The notes: generated by a model not told the origin, from the sequence alone. Counted from the stretch's first letter, positions 21,108 through 32,890 are shown. The stretch is DNA of 64,000 bases from Odiellus spinosus (GCA_963920705.1 OY987231.1:9549816-9613815), one strand, 5' to 3'. Numbers and translations are program-made.

Positions 21108-22037
21108 GATGACCTTGTGTTTGAAACAAGTGGTCACCAGTTGAACATTGCGGGGAACGTTATCTTTCCTTTTAGAAATGAAACGACGAAGAACTTACGC
21201 TAGGAATTGGTCACCTGATAGTATTTATTCTCATAAAATTGAAGGGAGGGTGAAGAGAGAGGAAAATGAAGTGAATTTAAATTCATTCCTCTTCTAAAAA
21301 AATTACAGCTTTGAGTATAGAAGTAAAACTAGGGTTATAAACCAGAAAATTTCCCTGGAAAATGACCCAGGCATATTTTTCTGGAAAATATTCCTTATTT
21401 ATCCGCTACCGAATTTTCAGTTTAGTCCTGTTTTTTTTTTTTTACTTTTCCGAAAAATTAACAACACTAAGTAAAACATCCAAAGAGAGTCGATCAATAG
21501 TACAAAAGAATTGAAATCTTCCGATTTTGACCTTGAAATAAAATTAAAATCTCCGACTAATCAAAAGACGCTCTTAATGCTACCTTTGGCTTAATAAAAT
21601 CCCCGCGACCAGACTTTCTTTCGAATGAAAAATTGATCTAAAAAAAAAAAAAAAAAAAATGGAACAAAAGCAATTTCTTTAAGCACACAGTACCGGACTA
21701 TCGCTTGAATCGGAAAAGAATAAAACCCTTCAGTCGGACAATAACTGTGATAGAGAAAAACGAGACCGCCCGGAAACATTCCAGAGAAAATACAAAAAAA
21801 AACATACCGGTAGGTACAGAAAGTTCAAAAGAAAAAAAGTGTATTAATCGTTGATCGGATTTCATATCGCTAAGGTCACGGTGACATTTCCACCCTCTAG
21901 CTGTTAAAGGTTTTTCGAAAAGAATGGACAACTGGGCATAAAAAATATTTCGCCTCTATAGTTTCAATCCTCGTTAACCAGAGGGAGCCAGTAGAGCCAG
22001 GTTTTTCTGATGCCAGTCTAGCTTCTATATAGGCCTA
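21108..22037. other. 3' flank of IR gene 2
   Basis: No gene recognised. It holds T-rich and A-rich runs (about 21430 and 21641) and a candidate AATAAA at 21537. The reverse-strand ORFs at 21591-21931 are low-complexity shadows. Confidence 0.4.
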
Positions 22038-22045
22038 CATATAAA

Positions 22046-22305
22046 CAGGGACGGAAATAAGATTTTTTTCTTATTGGACAAATGTCCAGTAACCCCCCTT
22101 TAAAATTCAAAAGTTATCGGACATTTACCAAAATTACTGGACAATGCTACATTTCCTGTATTGAAAAGTACTTTTTTTTCATCGGACATTTGTCCAGTGA
22201 CCCCCTCTTAAAAATAAAAAGTTATCGGACATTTGGAAAATTTATCGGACATTTGGAAAATTTATCGGACAAATGACCAGTGACTTGTGCTTATTTCCGT
22301 CCCTG
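22046..22305. mobile_element. hAT-type MITE with 8-bp target duplication
   Basis: Perfect 16-bp inverted ends CAGGGACGGAAATAAG / CTTATTTCCGTCCCTG. The 8-bp direct repeat CATATAAA flanks it at 22038-22045 and 22306-22313. An 8-bp duplication and a CAGGG end are characteristic of hAT transposons. The interior is internally repetitive (ATCGGACATTTG words in both orientations). Confidence 0.9.
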
Positions 22306-22380
22306 CATATAAAATGCTTCGAGACAGGATGAGAGAGATTATTTTATACAGGAGTGGCAGTAGAACGATTACATTTGATG

Positions 22381-22620
22381 TTTAAAGTGGGCAATGTCTG
22401 GTGGAATTTCTTACGAAAAGCAAATTCGAGTAGTTTATCGAAAATATTGTCATAACAATATAAATATATTTACATTTAATCCCTATACATATCACTATGA
22501 TCACGTGACAGCCATCAGTTGAGTCTCTACTGTTGCTTTTTTCGCGATCTCTCTTTCGTAAAAGTACTTTTACATTATCCAATTAGTATTTTTCATTTTG
22601 AATAGTGGCACTCTGAATTT
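22381..22620. mobile_element. Diverged MITE family B
   Basis: Starts TTTAAAGTGGGCAATGTC, like the family end TTAAAGTGAGGCTGTC. The interior has the GATCACGTGACAGCCATCAG and TTTTTTCGCGATC region seen at 30045. Confidence 0.45.
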
Positions 22621-22639
22621 GTATAATAAATAGATCTGA

Positions 22640-23010
22640 ATTATATTCAGATATTTTGTTAAAAATAGATTATTAATCATTCCAGTTAACTGGAATCCCA
22701 AAATGGAACTTATCCAAAAATATTATCCGAGTTATGCGTTCGGATAAGAAAGTTTAAATACGAATATTCTTCAAAAATAAATAAAATGTAAACCTAAAAG
22801 CTTCGTATTATTGTATTCGAATTGTAGGAAAAAATATATTTCTTTTATTTTACACAAATTCTAAGAAAAGCGAATTATCTTATTCAATGTTATACGTTTT
22901 AATAAGAGTACCTTGTTAATAAAAATTCTAACGTTTATCTTCGAATAAACTATATATTCATTTAACTATTATCAGAAAAAATAACGAATTTACCAATTTT
23001 TAACATTTTA
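22640..23010. mobile_element. Diverged MITE family E remnant
   Basis: Shares TATTATCCGAGTTATGCGTT and TTCGGATAAGAAA words and the AT-rich layout with the copy at 23663, but the terminal GAGCTCGGA repeats are gone. Confidence 0.4.
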
Positions 23011-23662
23011 GACGAAATTTTACTGATGGCTATTTAATTTATAAGTTTTGTTAGATTTGAATTTCAGAGAACAAGGTCAATCAAATAATTGAAGCCTTCA
23101 TCAATCAGCTATATCGCTTAAAAGAAAGTCATTAATACGGGTAATAAAGCGTATTTAATCGCTTATTATTACTGTTAAAACACGCGGTACTTAGGGGCCA
23201 ATTCAAATTAACAACACTTCACGTATTTCACTATATCGATTATAAGTTAAAATCTTCGCCCTACAGACGGCGATAGCGCCGCGCCACGACGTGGCTCGAA
23301 ATTAATGGGAAAATTTGTACTGTTGGAAGAGGCTGCTTAGATATCGTTGTTTTATCTGATTGGACATATTAGTCTCCTAACTGAAATTCTAACTGCAGAA
23401 CAAAAGTTCAAACTTATATTTTTATTGTCGAAACTTTCCAACAGTTTCTAGCTCGTGTTTATTTTTCTACCTACAAAATCAAAATTCAAAATCTATATAG
23501 AATATGGTCCTAAGTATACATTTTTGTTTTGTTGTACCAAGTACTAATAATTAAGTACATATAATTAGTAGAAGAATCTATAAAAACCACTTGATTTTCC
23601 TCTTCACCTTCCCTTTAAAAAAATCATCATTGCAAAGTATTTTTTTTTTAAAGTTGAACCTA

Positions 23663-24181
23663 GAGCTCGGAATTCGTATAATTTTTATTAATTGGATAAA
23701 ATCTAAACTCTGATGTATATTAGCTGTTTGATTAAAAAAGACTATTTTTCATTCAAGTTAAGTTATTCGAATATAAAGTAAAAACATAATCCATATCCGT
23801 TTTATTCGAAAATGGCCTTATCGTAGAATATTATCCGCGTTATACGTTCGGATAAAAAAATTCAAAATTTGTTTTCCTGAAAAATAATGAATAAAAATAT
23901 GATTTAAAATCTTAATTTCGTTGTTTTATTTATATTCTTCAAATTAAAAGTCAATTTGAAATATTTTTCTTATATTTTAGACTAATTCTGGAAATGTGAA
24001 TTTTCTTATCCGTCGTTATACGTTTGAATACGAGTAATCTGTTCGTAGATAAACCTTATACAATTAACAATTATACGAATATTCATATTTGATTTTTTTA
24101 TTTACAAAACAATTTATCAGAAAATAATATATCAGAAAATATACGAATAACCGAAGATAATGGATATCCGATTCCGAGCTC
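23663..24181. mobile_element. MITE family E
   Basis: Inverted ends GAGCTCGGAATTCG and CGATTCCGAGCTC. The interior is AT-rich with ATTATCCGCGTTATACGTTC and complementary CGTTATACGTTTGAATACG words. A second copy at 51914-52672 is flanked by TA on both sides. Confidence 0.75.
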
Positions 24182-24262
24182 CAGTTCAACCCAATATTCT
24201 CATTCCTTTTCCTATTGGTAATTTTTTTACTTCCCCGAGAAATATGTATCTCAAAACTAATG

Positions 24263-24594
24263 TTCGACTCCTATCGAGCTTCGACTCCTATCGAGCTTCG
24301 ACTCCTATCGAGCTTCGACTCCTATCGAGCTTCGACTCCTATCGAGCTTCGACTCCTATCGAGCTTCGACTCCTATCGAGCTTCGACTCCTATCGAGCTT
24401 CGACTCCTATCGAGCTTCGACTCCTATCGAGCTTCGACTCCTATCGAGCTTCGACTCCTATCGAGCTTCGACTCCTATCGAGCTTCGACTCCTATCGAGC
24501 TTCGACTCCTATCGAGCTTCGACTCCTATCGAGCTTCGACTCCTATCGAGCTTCGACTCCTATCGAGCTTCGACTCCTATCGAGCTTCGACTCT
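24263..24594. repeat. 17-bp minisatellite, about 19.5 copies
   Basis: Nearly perfect array of TTCGACTCCTATCGAGC. Because 17 is not a multiple of three and the unit has no stop, frames stay open through it and give apparent 147- and 183-aa ORFs with a 17-residue repeat. These are artefacts of the array. Confidence 0.95.
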
Positions 24595-24985
24595 CTATCG
24601 TAGGAGAGAAGTTTTTGGTCAGAACAATTCTTTACTCTATAGCGGCGCCTATGGGATTGAACTAAAAAAGATTTTTCTCTTTTCTCTCTATCCACTGAAA
24701 GAAAAGTCAGTTGGAAAAAATCTAGCATTTATAAATCATTCCTTTTTGGTCAAACTTATACCTTAGTTTTATTATTTATATATAAATAGTTTAAAAGCCT
24801 CGCAGCCGCTAATATCGAACAAATTATCACTATACACGCGTTATATAATTGTATAATTGACCGAACACGACTATTATATATTTTACAACAAAACCTGGAT
24901 ATATATCTATAATAAATAGAAATGTTATTTAGGTTTTCTCGCACTAAAAGGTTTAGTTGGATTTTCTCTCCCTTTCTTACCAAAA

Positions 24986-25165
24986 TAGAGATCGGGGTTT
25001 GGACAAGAAAATTTCTGATTATTTTATCTTTATTCATAACTTAAAATTTTTCGAGGAAAGTCTATGATAAATGCAATGTAATCGCGAATAATTTTCCGAT
25101 TATTTTTTTATGATTAACTGATTATCTGATAGTTGTGGATTATTTTGTCCAAACCCCGATCTCTA
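24986..25165. mobile_element. hAT-like MITE with 8-bp target duplication
   Basis: Inverted ends TAGAGATCGGGGTTTGGACA and its complement. The direct repeat TACCAAAA flanks it exactly at 24978-24985 and 25166-25173. The 180-bp interior is non-coding. Related to 13209-13385. Confidence 0.9.
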
Positions 25166-25189
25166 TACCAAAATATATCATTCCTTAAA

Positions 25190-25385
25190 TTAAAGTGAGG
25201 CCGTCATGGATTTTTTATGGAAATTAAGTAATAGCGATTACAAAATATGTATTTTTACTGATGCGATATCTATTCTTGTATGAAATATGTAGAAATTTTG
25301 AACCTGCTTTTTAACTATATCTTTCCAAAAATGCTACTCAATTTCCATTTAGGGCCTTGAAAAATCCGTGGCAGCTTCACTTTAA
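25190..25385. mobile_element. MITE family B, short form
   Basis: TTAAAGTGAGGCCGTCATGG at the left and CCGTGGCAGCTTCACTTTAA at the right, 196 bp, with the internal TGCTACTCAATTTCCATTT word in reverse orientation. Confidence 0.75.
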
Positions 25386-25590
25386 GCCTTTTTTCAGTTA
25401 CTACTTCTTTCTTTACGGGAGATATTCGTATCACTTCGCTGTAGTTTAATTCCTTTGATTTGAATATAGGCTGAAGGTGCAATGGGTTAGGCTTCACTCT
25501 GAACACCGAAGCATAGAGAGTGGAATACTTTTACAGGCGCTTACAAGAAAAGTTTGAAGCCCTGATTCAAATAGGTTGTACAATCGCGTT
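25386..25590. repeat. Repeat family H copy
   Basis: Shares about 120 bp with 47956-48182, including GGCTGAAGGTGCAATGGGTT and CTTTTACAGGCGCT. The reverse strand reads FRVKPNPLHLQP in both copies, so it may be a decayed coding piece of a transposon. A shorter related stretch lies at 33300-33370. Confidence 0.6.
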
Positions 25591-25600
25591 TAATTTAAGT

Positions 25601-26011
25601 TTAAAGGTAGAATGCAGCCTAAAAACAAGAGTTTTTTATGGATTCCTTATCGTTTAAATAGGCCTAATCCAACAGTAAACATACATTAAAACAGAAATAT
25701 TAAACTAGAAATAAATTTAAAACTTACCCGGAAAATAGGCTTAGCTGGATTCATGGCGATCACCTGAACTCCCCATATAAGGACTAACGACTAATGACAT
25801 TGATCGATGGCTCTTATATGGGGAATGATCAATGTCATTGGTCGCTAGTCCTTATACGTGGAGTCCAGCTAATCCTATTTTGATGGTAAGTTTTAAATTT
25901 ATTTCTAGTTTTATAATTGTTTGAAAATTTTTTTACTGTTAGGTTAGGCCTATTTAAACGATAAGGAATCGATAAAAAAGCACTTGTTATTAGGTTGCTT
26001 TCTCCCTTTAA
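25601..26011. mobile_element. MITE family D, full palindrome
   Basis: TTAAAGGTAGAATGCAGCCT at the left end, TTAGGTTGCTTTCTCCCTTT at the right. The two halves are complementary throughout (for example TGGCTCTTATATGGGG in the centre), about 411 bp. Copies also at 43926-44312 and, internally deleted, at 2586-2702. Confidence 0.85.
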
Positions 26012-26540
26012 TGTTATCTAAATATATAATTTTATATTTTGTTTTAAAATAGTTAAATCGAGAAATTCGTATTACCTGCACTCAAATGCGGCGCAACCAC
26101 GCATCTATATGAACAATTTTACATTCATCCAAAACACAACAGACAACGATCTTAACTAAACTAATTCTATATAAATTAAGCCTAACTTGAACATTGCGCG
26201 AATATCTTTTCCACCAAGAAGACAAATATTTCGAAATTGGTAAGAATTTGAGTTATAAGAGGAAATACCAACGATAAATTTAAATTCATCCAATTCCAGA
26301 CGAATACCTGCCCCTTTCGTTTTACATTCCAGCTGCCTAGTTAGCGTCTAACCAGGAATTAATTTGATTAGAAAATTCCAATTGTATTAACGTTCGGATG
26401 GAGAAAAATTGATCACACCGTATGGCGCGATTATTTGGAGTTAAAACTATTGAAATTCCAATTCTAAAATATATCAGGAAATACGGGTTGCAGTCTTGCA
26501 GAATTTCCAATTTATAAAATCATAGGGGCGGTATTGTAAA

Positions 26541-26869
26541 GTTATACCAAGAATCCATTCAGGTTCCATAAGAATATGGGAGCATAGCTTTAGCCTCTGG
26601 TACCATCCTCCCAAACTTTGTAACAAAAGTTCGTCTGCAATTTTCGCAACATTTGTAGGCTTAGATCTTTTTTCGGTCGGCTCCATTTTTATTACCCAAA
26701 ATATTATGTCAAGGTCGTTAGTGGCGCGGGTTAATAATTGATGTCAGGAGCGATTTACTTGAAAAATCGGTTCGAAGCAGACGAACTTTTGCTACAAAGT
26801 TTGGGAGGATGGTTATTGAATCGCGGCCCTCCCATATTCTTATGGAACCTGAATGGATTCTTGGTTATA
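26541..26869. mobile_element. Inverted-repeat element, ~100-bp arms
   Basis: CAAGAATCCATTCAGGTTCC and ATAAGAATATGGGA in the left arm mirror TCCCATATTCTTAT and GGAACCTGAATGGATTCTTG in the right arm. AACTTTTG(T/C)TAC words also pair. The reverse-strand 70-aa ORF is within the left arm and is not supported as a gene. Confidence 0.8.
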
Positions 26870-26888
26870 CTATATAAATGTATATCAC

Positions 26889-27122
26889 AAGTCTATCATT
26901 TTATTCCATAAAAGTAAACAACGCCCCGTAGCTTAATACTATCAGCATAGGTCCAGGTAAATGTATCAGCTGATTCTGATTCGAGACACTCTAGCGGCCG
27001 CAGTCGCCGTGCAAATAGTGAAATCGGAAGCGCTACTCTGCGGAGAAATTCCGGAGTTGGGGGCAGACAATATAGCCAAGCGCGGCCCGCCTAAATTCCG
27101 TTCATCTATCTAGACTCAAAAG
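26889..27122. mobile_element. MITE family C, 3' truncated
   Basis: Left end TCTATCATTTTATTCCATAA followed by the GCCCCGTAGCTTAATACTAT terminal word and the GCGGCCGCAGTCGCC interior. It stops after CTAGACTCAAAA, about half way. It starts 20 bp after the previous element. Confidence 0.75.
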
Positions 27123-27567
27123 AGTTTGTTTAATCAAAATAATTTTTCCCACGATTTTTAACTTACGACAATCTTACACCAAAACGTAGCAAAATTTATA
27201 ATTTCCATAAAATCAGAAGATAAAATAATAATAGAGATCGAGCGAAGGAATACTGTTAGAAGTTTTATTCCAAATAGTTTTAGGGCACCAGTATCGTATA
27301 ATATTAGCTATTAAACTGGTAGAAAGAAGGATTACTAGTAGGGATTATAAATGGAAATTGCAGGGGTCCTAGGGCAAGCGGAATCCTTCTTTGGAAAATA
27401 AAATTTTAAGGCGTATCGGTTATTAGGAAGCTTTTCTTCATTCTCACGTTTTAGGATGAGATTCGACTAAAGTTCAACGATATTCGTTGGCAAAACAACG
27501 CGTTTCTTTAAAGCGAGCTTCCCACGGATTTTTCACTACCAAATGAGTAGAATTTTCGGAAAGAATA

Positions 27568-28013
27568 GCCGCGTTCGTACTAGGCCTTGGAATCGATTTA
27601 AACCGTTTCAAAACGTTTCGCTAGAGTCGTGTGAACGGGAAACCGTCTTTTCTCGAATCGATTTGATTCGATTTCTCGAAACTGCTTCGGGAACCAGTTT
27701 CATACCGATTCGATTTCAACAACCGATAGTTGAAGCTACAATAAATCGATTTATAAAGGTAATGTGTGAACACATGACGTCGCTTAAAACAATTCATGGA
27801 GATTTGAATATCGGTTTGATTTTACCGTTTCAAACCGATTAAGAATAAGAAATGCTAGTGTGACCGTAGCTATAGATGAATCTACAATAAATCGATTTAT
27901 GAAGATAATGAATACGTAAACTCGTGACGCTTAAAACGATTTCTGGCGATTTTAATATCGGTTTGATTTTACCGTTTCAAATCGATTAAGAAATGCTAAT
28001 GGGACCGAAGGTA
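27568..28013. mobile_element. MITE family F with internal tandem duplication
   Basis: Begins GCCGCGTTCGTACTAGGCC. A stretch of about 145 bp (CTACAATAAATCGATTTA ... TCGATTAAGAAATGCTA) occurs twice, at about 27724-27868 and 27870-28013. The 99-aa forward ORF (27543-27842) lies within the repeat. Confidence 0.7.
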
Positions 28014-28129
28014 TAGTATATTTAAATAAAAATTAAATATATATACATATGTCATAAAGCTAGGTTCGCAGAAAAGTATCCCAATTTTAACATATAAAAT
28101 CAAACCGATATTTATATATCGCTCGGAAT

Positions 28130-28240
28130 CGTTTTACGCGCCGCTCTTAAATCGATTACAAGGCCTAGTATGAACGCGGCTTATTTGAATTTATTTCTCG
28201 AAACTGCTTTAGGAACCATTTTCAAATCTCTAGTATGAAA
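28130..28240. mobile_element. Fragment of MITE family F
   Basis: CGATTACAAGGCCTAGTATG then AACGCGGC, and CTCGAAACTGCTTTAGGAAC, in the complementary orientation to the end at 27568. It may be the far end of the same element. Confidence 0.55.
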
Positions 28241-28634
28241 AAAATAAAAAAATTACGCATGTAGGCCTAGGTCTTCGAAAAATAATAATAATAATAAAAA
28301 AAAAAATGTGAAAGCCTCACTTGAAAAACACTATACCCCTTTTTGGATATGGTAGAATTTCGAAACGAAAAACACGGCGATTCCTTCACGTATAAAGCCC
28401 GGTACCGCCGATACACTTCGGCTATGTATTATTAAGCCGCGAAACTATTCTGTAGTTTCTATCGTTTTACGATTTCTCTCCTCTGGGTACACGAAAATAG
28501 AATTAGCAAACACCGGGAGTATTTCCATTAATGCATTGTATCCATTAGAGTGGAAAGTTTTATCCTGGATATATCTACGTATCGTAAGTAAATAAACCTT
28601 GAACCATAAGTTTAGCAATTATATATCAATTAAT

Positions 28635-29062
28635 TAAGAGAAACTTGGAGCTAAAAATGGAACAGCTTTTGAATTTATTTTCGGAATCACCATATCAAAA
28701 ACATATTCCAGAATTTAGTTTTTCAATTTTTAGACACGTTTTTGGTGTTTAAATTAATTTCTAAAGTTTAGCAAATGGGCAATCATATTATTCCAGCCTT
28801 AAAAAGTGCGTGTAATATCCTAACATTAAAATAATAGGCCGGCGTTTGATACCCAAGGTCTTAGGCATCAAATGTCAGTATATTCTTTTAATGTTAAGAC
28901 ATTACAATCGCTGTTGAAGGCGCGAATTTATATTTAATTTTAATAGACATTTTACCAAACTTTAGAAATTAGTTTAAACACCTAAAAATTGTGCAATAAA
29001 TTCTCGAATACATTTTTTTGCATGGTGATTCCGAAAATAAATTCAAAAACCATTTTTTTCAC
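28635..29062. mobile_element. MITE family A, longest copy
   Basis: AGAGAAACTTGGAGCTAAAA at the left. ATTTTCGGAATCACCATA in the left arm pairs with ATGGTGATTCCGAAAATA in the right arm. The last part passes into a family-B-like AAATGAGAATTTGAGTAGCA stretch, so the right end is unclear. Confidence 0.7.
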
Positions 29063-30044
29063 GAACTCCAAATGAGAATTTGAGTAGCATTCTCGGAAAG
29101 ATCTTTGAAAAACGATAATATTCTCTTTTAAGGTATATATTAAACGTTTCCAATACGTATAGCGAACCGTAAAATGTCACACTTATGATATATTGATACT
29201 TCTGATATATATTTATATATATATATAAAGATATATAGCCAAGCTAGGCCAAAGTTCACGAACTATATAGAAAAATAAGCGCCTTATTAAACGCTCGTAT
29301 AACTCTGGTTCGCTCTCCTGCACGAACAAGATCGGAAACAAAAGGAGAAAATTGATAATATCCCCCTTATCCACGCACCACCGCTACCGGAATTCATTTT
29401 TATAAGGCAGCCGCGTTATATATTGATATTTAATACTCTGAGAGAGGTGTACATAAGATTGATATTGCGGTTGATTTAATCATAAACAACGATTCAAGTG
29501 TGCCTTTTGCTTCTTAAAACCAGTTATTTTAATTCTAAACTAACCGAACAGTTTGAGGGAATTCGCGATTATTTATTAAAGCATCGAAAAGTTATGTTTA
29601 GCTCCGCTTGTGACGTCACGACTACATACGTCACCCGCCTTCTAGTGACGATTCCGCTATACTTAGCTAAATTAACAAGTTTAACAAGGCGAAAACGAGT
29701 TTTAAATATTTACCAATATTAAACTAGAGCTGCTAAATGGACTAGTCCAAGAAATTAGTGAGCTCGCTAAGCATAAATACGTTTAGACGAAATTTAAGTA
29801 GAAAGATCCTTTAAAAATAGCGAGTATTCTCTATTTTAACTCTAAATTAAGCGAAACAAAATAGTAGCATCAGACTTTCGTCGTGCCGAGGGAGCACGAC
29901 GAATCTCTGATGTTTCATCAAAATTCCTGAATTAGGAGAGCCCCATCACCCAGGCGGTGATTTTCATAGACTTTCAAGAGAAAACTATCCCCTAATGAGT
30001 TTCAACACTGCGTCTCATTCCGTCTCAATATTACCAACTATTCT
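29063..30044. other. Non-coding stretch
   Basis: Nothing recognised beyond AT dinucleotide runs near 29205-29230. The ORF at 29498-29722 has no recognisable domain and no clear splice sites. Confidence 0.35.
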
Positions 30045-30365
30045 TAAAGTGAGGCTGTCACGGGTTTTTCATGAACTACAAATGGAAATTGAGTAGCATT
30101 TTCGGAAGGATCGTTAAAAAAACCATTATAAATTACGAACATATGTCAGAAAAGATTAGCTCAACAGTAAAAAGTTTGTATTTTATAATTTTAAGCCAGT
30201 TTCAAAATTTTTAAAATGAAATTCCCCGCAATACTACGTCATAACTATGGTCACGTGCCTGTTGTAGAGGCTACAGTTGATTCTCGCGCGTTCTGGCACT
30301 TGATAAGGTCGCTTTCGCGCGGCTTTTTTCGCAAAAGTAAGGATAAGTATATTTCGTATTAAAAT
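30045..30365. mobile_element. MITE family B, right end missing
   Basis: TTAAAGTGAGGCTGTCACGG left end, ACAAATGGAAATTGAGTAGC subterminal word and the GGTCGCTTTCGCGCGG interior. The complementary GTGACAGCCTCACTTTAA end is not found nearby. Confidence 0.7.
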
Positions 30366-31778
30366 AATCAGTTACATTGAGTAATTAATTTCATACGTGA
30401 ATATAGACGGAATGTTTAACATATTGACTATACTGTATTCCGATTCATATCCCAAGGAAAAGCTCCAACCCTCAACTCCTATCAAAACGTAATACAACCT
30501 TATTGGCTCTCGTAAATTCACGTTGCTGATGGGAGAGGAAAAAAACATACATTTGGTTGTCATGGTTACGACCGCGGCTTCGCAAAAAGGGGTCGCGAAC
30601 TCACTAAAGTCTGATGAAATTTCATTAATATACGCTTTTACGTAGAGATGGAGAGAAAATAATCAAGAGGACCGTGTACATAAGCTAGGCTGGTACGTCC
30701 TGATACAGACTCAGTGTATATAGTTAACTAAAAACATCCTTCGACCTAATTAGTATATATCATTAAAATAAAAATTCACAAAATAATAGGAAAATATATA
30801 CTCCCTAGAGGAATCAAGACGTAACGGCCGACTAGCTGTAGCTTGCTAGCGAGCGAGCGGGCGCTTAACAGAGTCGTTAAGACGTCAAAGCGAGATTTTC
30901 TCGAAGGGAACCCCAAAAACTACCAGGGACTCGTTAAAAAGCGTTCTCGCTGACGTGTTTCGCTCGTTTTTAGCCTGGCCGCATTATCTCTCGGGGCGCG
31001 AGAGAACGCCGACTAAAACGAAAAACCTCTATTGGAGAGAAAGAGAGAAGAGAGAGAAACAGAGAAATATCCAAGCGGGGTACGTTGCATCGTTGTTTCT
31101 TCCAATATCTTTGCGCCATTAGGGTTCGTTTTGCTAATAGCTCTCGGACTTCCTTATCAGTTCCAGAGCGCGACTCTCCTCAACACCCTTCCTCCTCGTA
31201 TAGCCTTTCCCTTCTTGCTTAGCTCTAGTCTTCTCTCTCTCTCTCTCAGTTGGTTGGAGGCATTGCGCCATCTCATTCCCTTTTCCCCCAAACACCCTCT
31301 TTCCCGCTTTTTCCCTAATTACTTAAGATAAAACTAGAAAAAAATATATATATTCCGACAATGATACATTGAAACACGGCAAAAAGTTCCTTAGCCGAAT
31401 AACTAAATGACATTCGAGCTACAAATACGCCGAAGATTCATTAGTAAATAGTCTAAAGAAGTTAATAGATAACTTAATTATGATGAATCTTAAATTTGTT
31501 ATTATTATTAAATAGGTTAACATAATTTTTCATGGTTTTCTATAGCTATATATTCAACATCCTCCGAGTGGAAGAGTTTTTAAGAAACTTAAAAATTATG
31601 TTCTCAAACATGTGGGACGTTTAAGGCACGTTTTAAACCAAGATTTGTGACCAAAAAAGTGTGTTTTACGTCATAACTAAGGTAATTCTACAGGTACGAC
31701 GAAAACATCACTATTTTGGGCCAAAAAATCTTGATTAGAAACGGGCCTGGCATTTTTATCGATTATACAATGTATATA
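30366..31778. other. Non-coding stretch with a GC-richer patch
   Basis: 30830-31030 is locally GC-rich, with repeated GCGAGCGAGCGGGCGC-like words, followed by a GA tract near 31040-31065 and a CT tract near 31237-31247. It could be regulatory, but no TATA/initiator pair or coding exon could be supported. Confidence 0.3.
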
Positions 31779-32154
31779 TACATGGTGTTTCTAAAATGGT
31801 GGTGGGACCGAGCTACAGTGGGTCGTAAGGGGCGCCGTTTAAGATTTACGAAATGAATCAAGTGCGGATGACCCCTTAACGTACATTAATAAACGCATAC
31901 TCAGTGATAAAATACGCTTACAATTAAAATATGCGCGCGCACTTTTAAAATACCAGTTAAATAATTAAGCGTATTTTATCATTGAGTATATACGTTTATT
32001 AATGTACTTTAAGGGGTTATATCAGCACATGAGTCATTTCGTAACTCTTAAACGGCGCTCCCTACAACAAACCGTCATAGAACATTTTCGTCTTAAAATG
32101 ACTCATAGAACCCACTCTAATTAGGTTCTACCACCATTTTCGAAACACCCTGTA
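31779..32154. mobile_element. Palindromic MITE with mariner-like ends
   Basis: TACATGGTGTTTCTAAAATG at the left mirrors CATTTTCGAAACACCCTGTA at the right. Internal arms around TTAATAAACG / CGTTTATTAA also pair. The ends and flanking AT context resemble TA-targeting Tc1/mariner-derived MITEs, but superfamily is an inference. Confidence 0.75.
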
Positions 32155-32659
32155 TTTTCAAGACGTTAAAAATTGATTTTCATCTTCATAAAATAAAAAA
32201 TACCTTATTGAGTTTTGACTTCAAAATGAAGATCGGAGGAAGAAACGTATTGAACTCTAAGCGAACCGTAAGTTGAAAGCGCTATATAATAGATAAAAAA
32301 ATATAATCTTAAAGCTACAGTAACTAAAGATTTTTCCCCGAGTACTTTGAAAAACTAAAGCTTTTTCTACTATATTTTGTAAGCTCCTTTTTCAATCAAA
32401 AAACGTTAATAGATATTTTCTTTTTTATTTTTATTTGTAATTTGTCTATCCTTTTTTCTCGGTTTTCAAGTCTACTCGGTATTTCAAATGAAATCCTCGT
32501 TCCATAGAGATTTTATTTCTTGATTTTCTAATGAGATCAACCCCATAGGGTGGGGTGTAGGTATTACATTCTTTGCGGCGTCGCCGTAACCGCCGGCGCC
32601 CTCAAAAAACTCGAGAAACAAGTAGTCGCGTATGATTACTTGAAAAATGCGAAAAGCAC

Positions 32660-32890
32660 TTTGAAAACTTAAAAGGGAATGTGAAAATTGAATGTGAAAA
32701 AGTGAATTTGACAAAGGAAATATCGCAAATAGAATGTCACAAAAGTCATGTCGCAACAGGGCATGCCGCGAAAGGGAATGCCGCAAAGGTCATGTCGCAA
32801 AGGGTATATCGCAAAGAGCATGTCGCAAAGGGAATGTCGCAAAGAGAATACCACAAACATAGAAAATGTGAACATGGAAAATTGGAAAAT
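32660..32890. repeat. Degenerate ~14-bp tandem array, one orientation
   Basis: About a dozen units near AATGTCGCAAAGGG, with period 14 exact in the middle (32790-32850). Composition and period resemble the right arm of the element at 9600-9980, but there is no opposite arm or TTAGG core here. The ORFs through it are artefacts of the repeat. Confidence 0.75.

Noticed and set aside
24160..24766. Long open frames of 147 and 183 aa with a 17-residue repeat
   Set aside because: They come from a 17-bp minisatellite without stop codons; no start context, splice sites or domain.
31032..31331. 99-aa ORF after a GC-richer patch
   Set aside because: Low-complexity GA/CT-rich start and Ser/Leu-rich end, no domain and no splice support.
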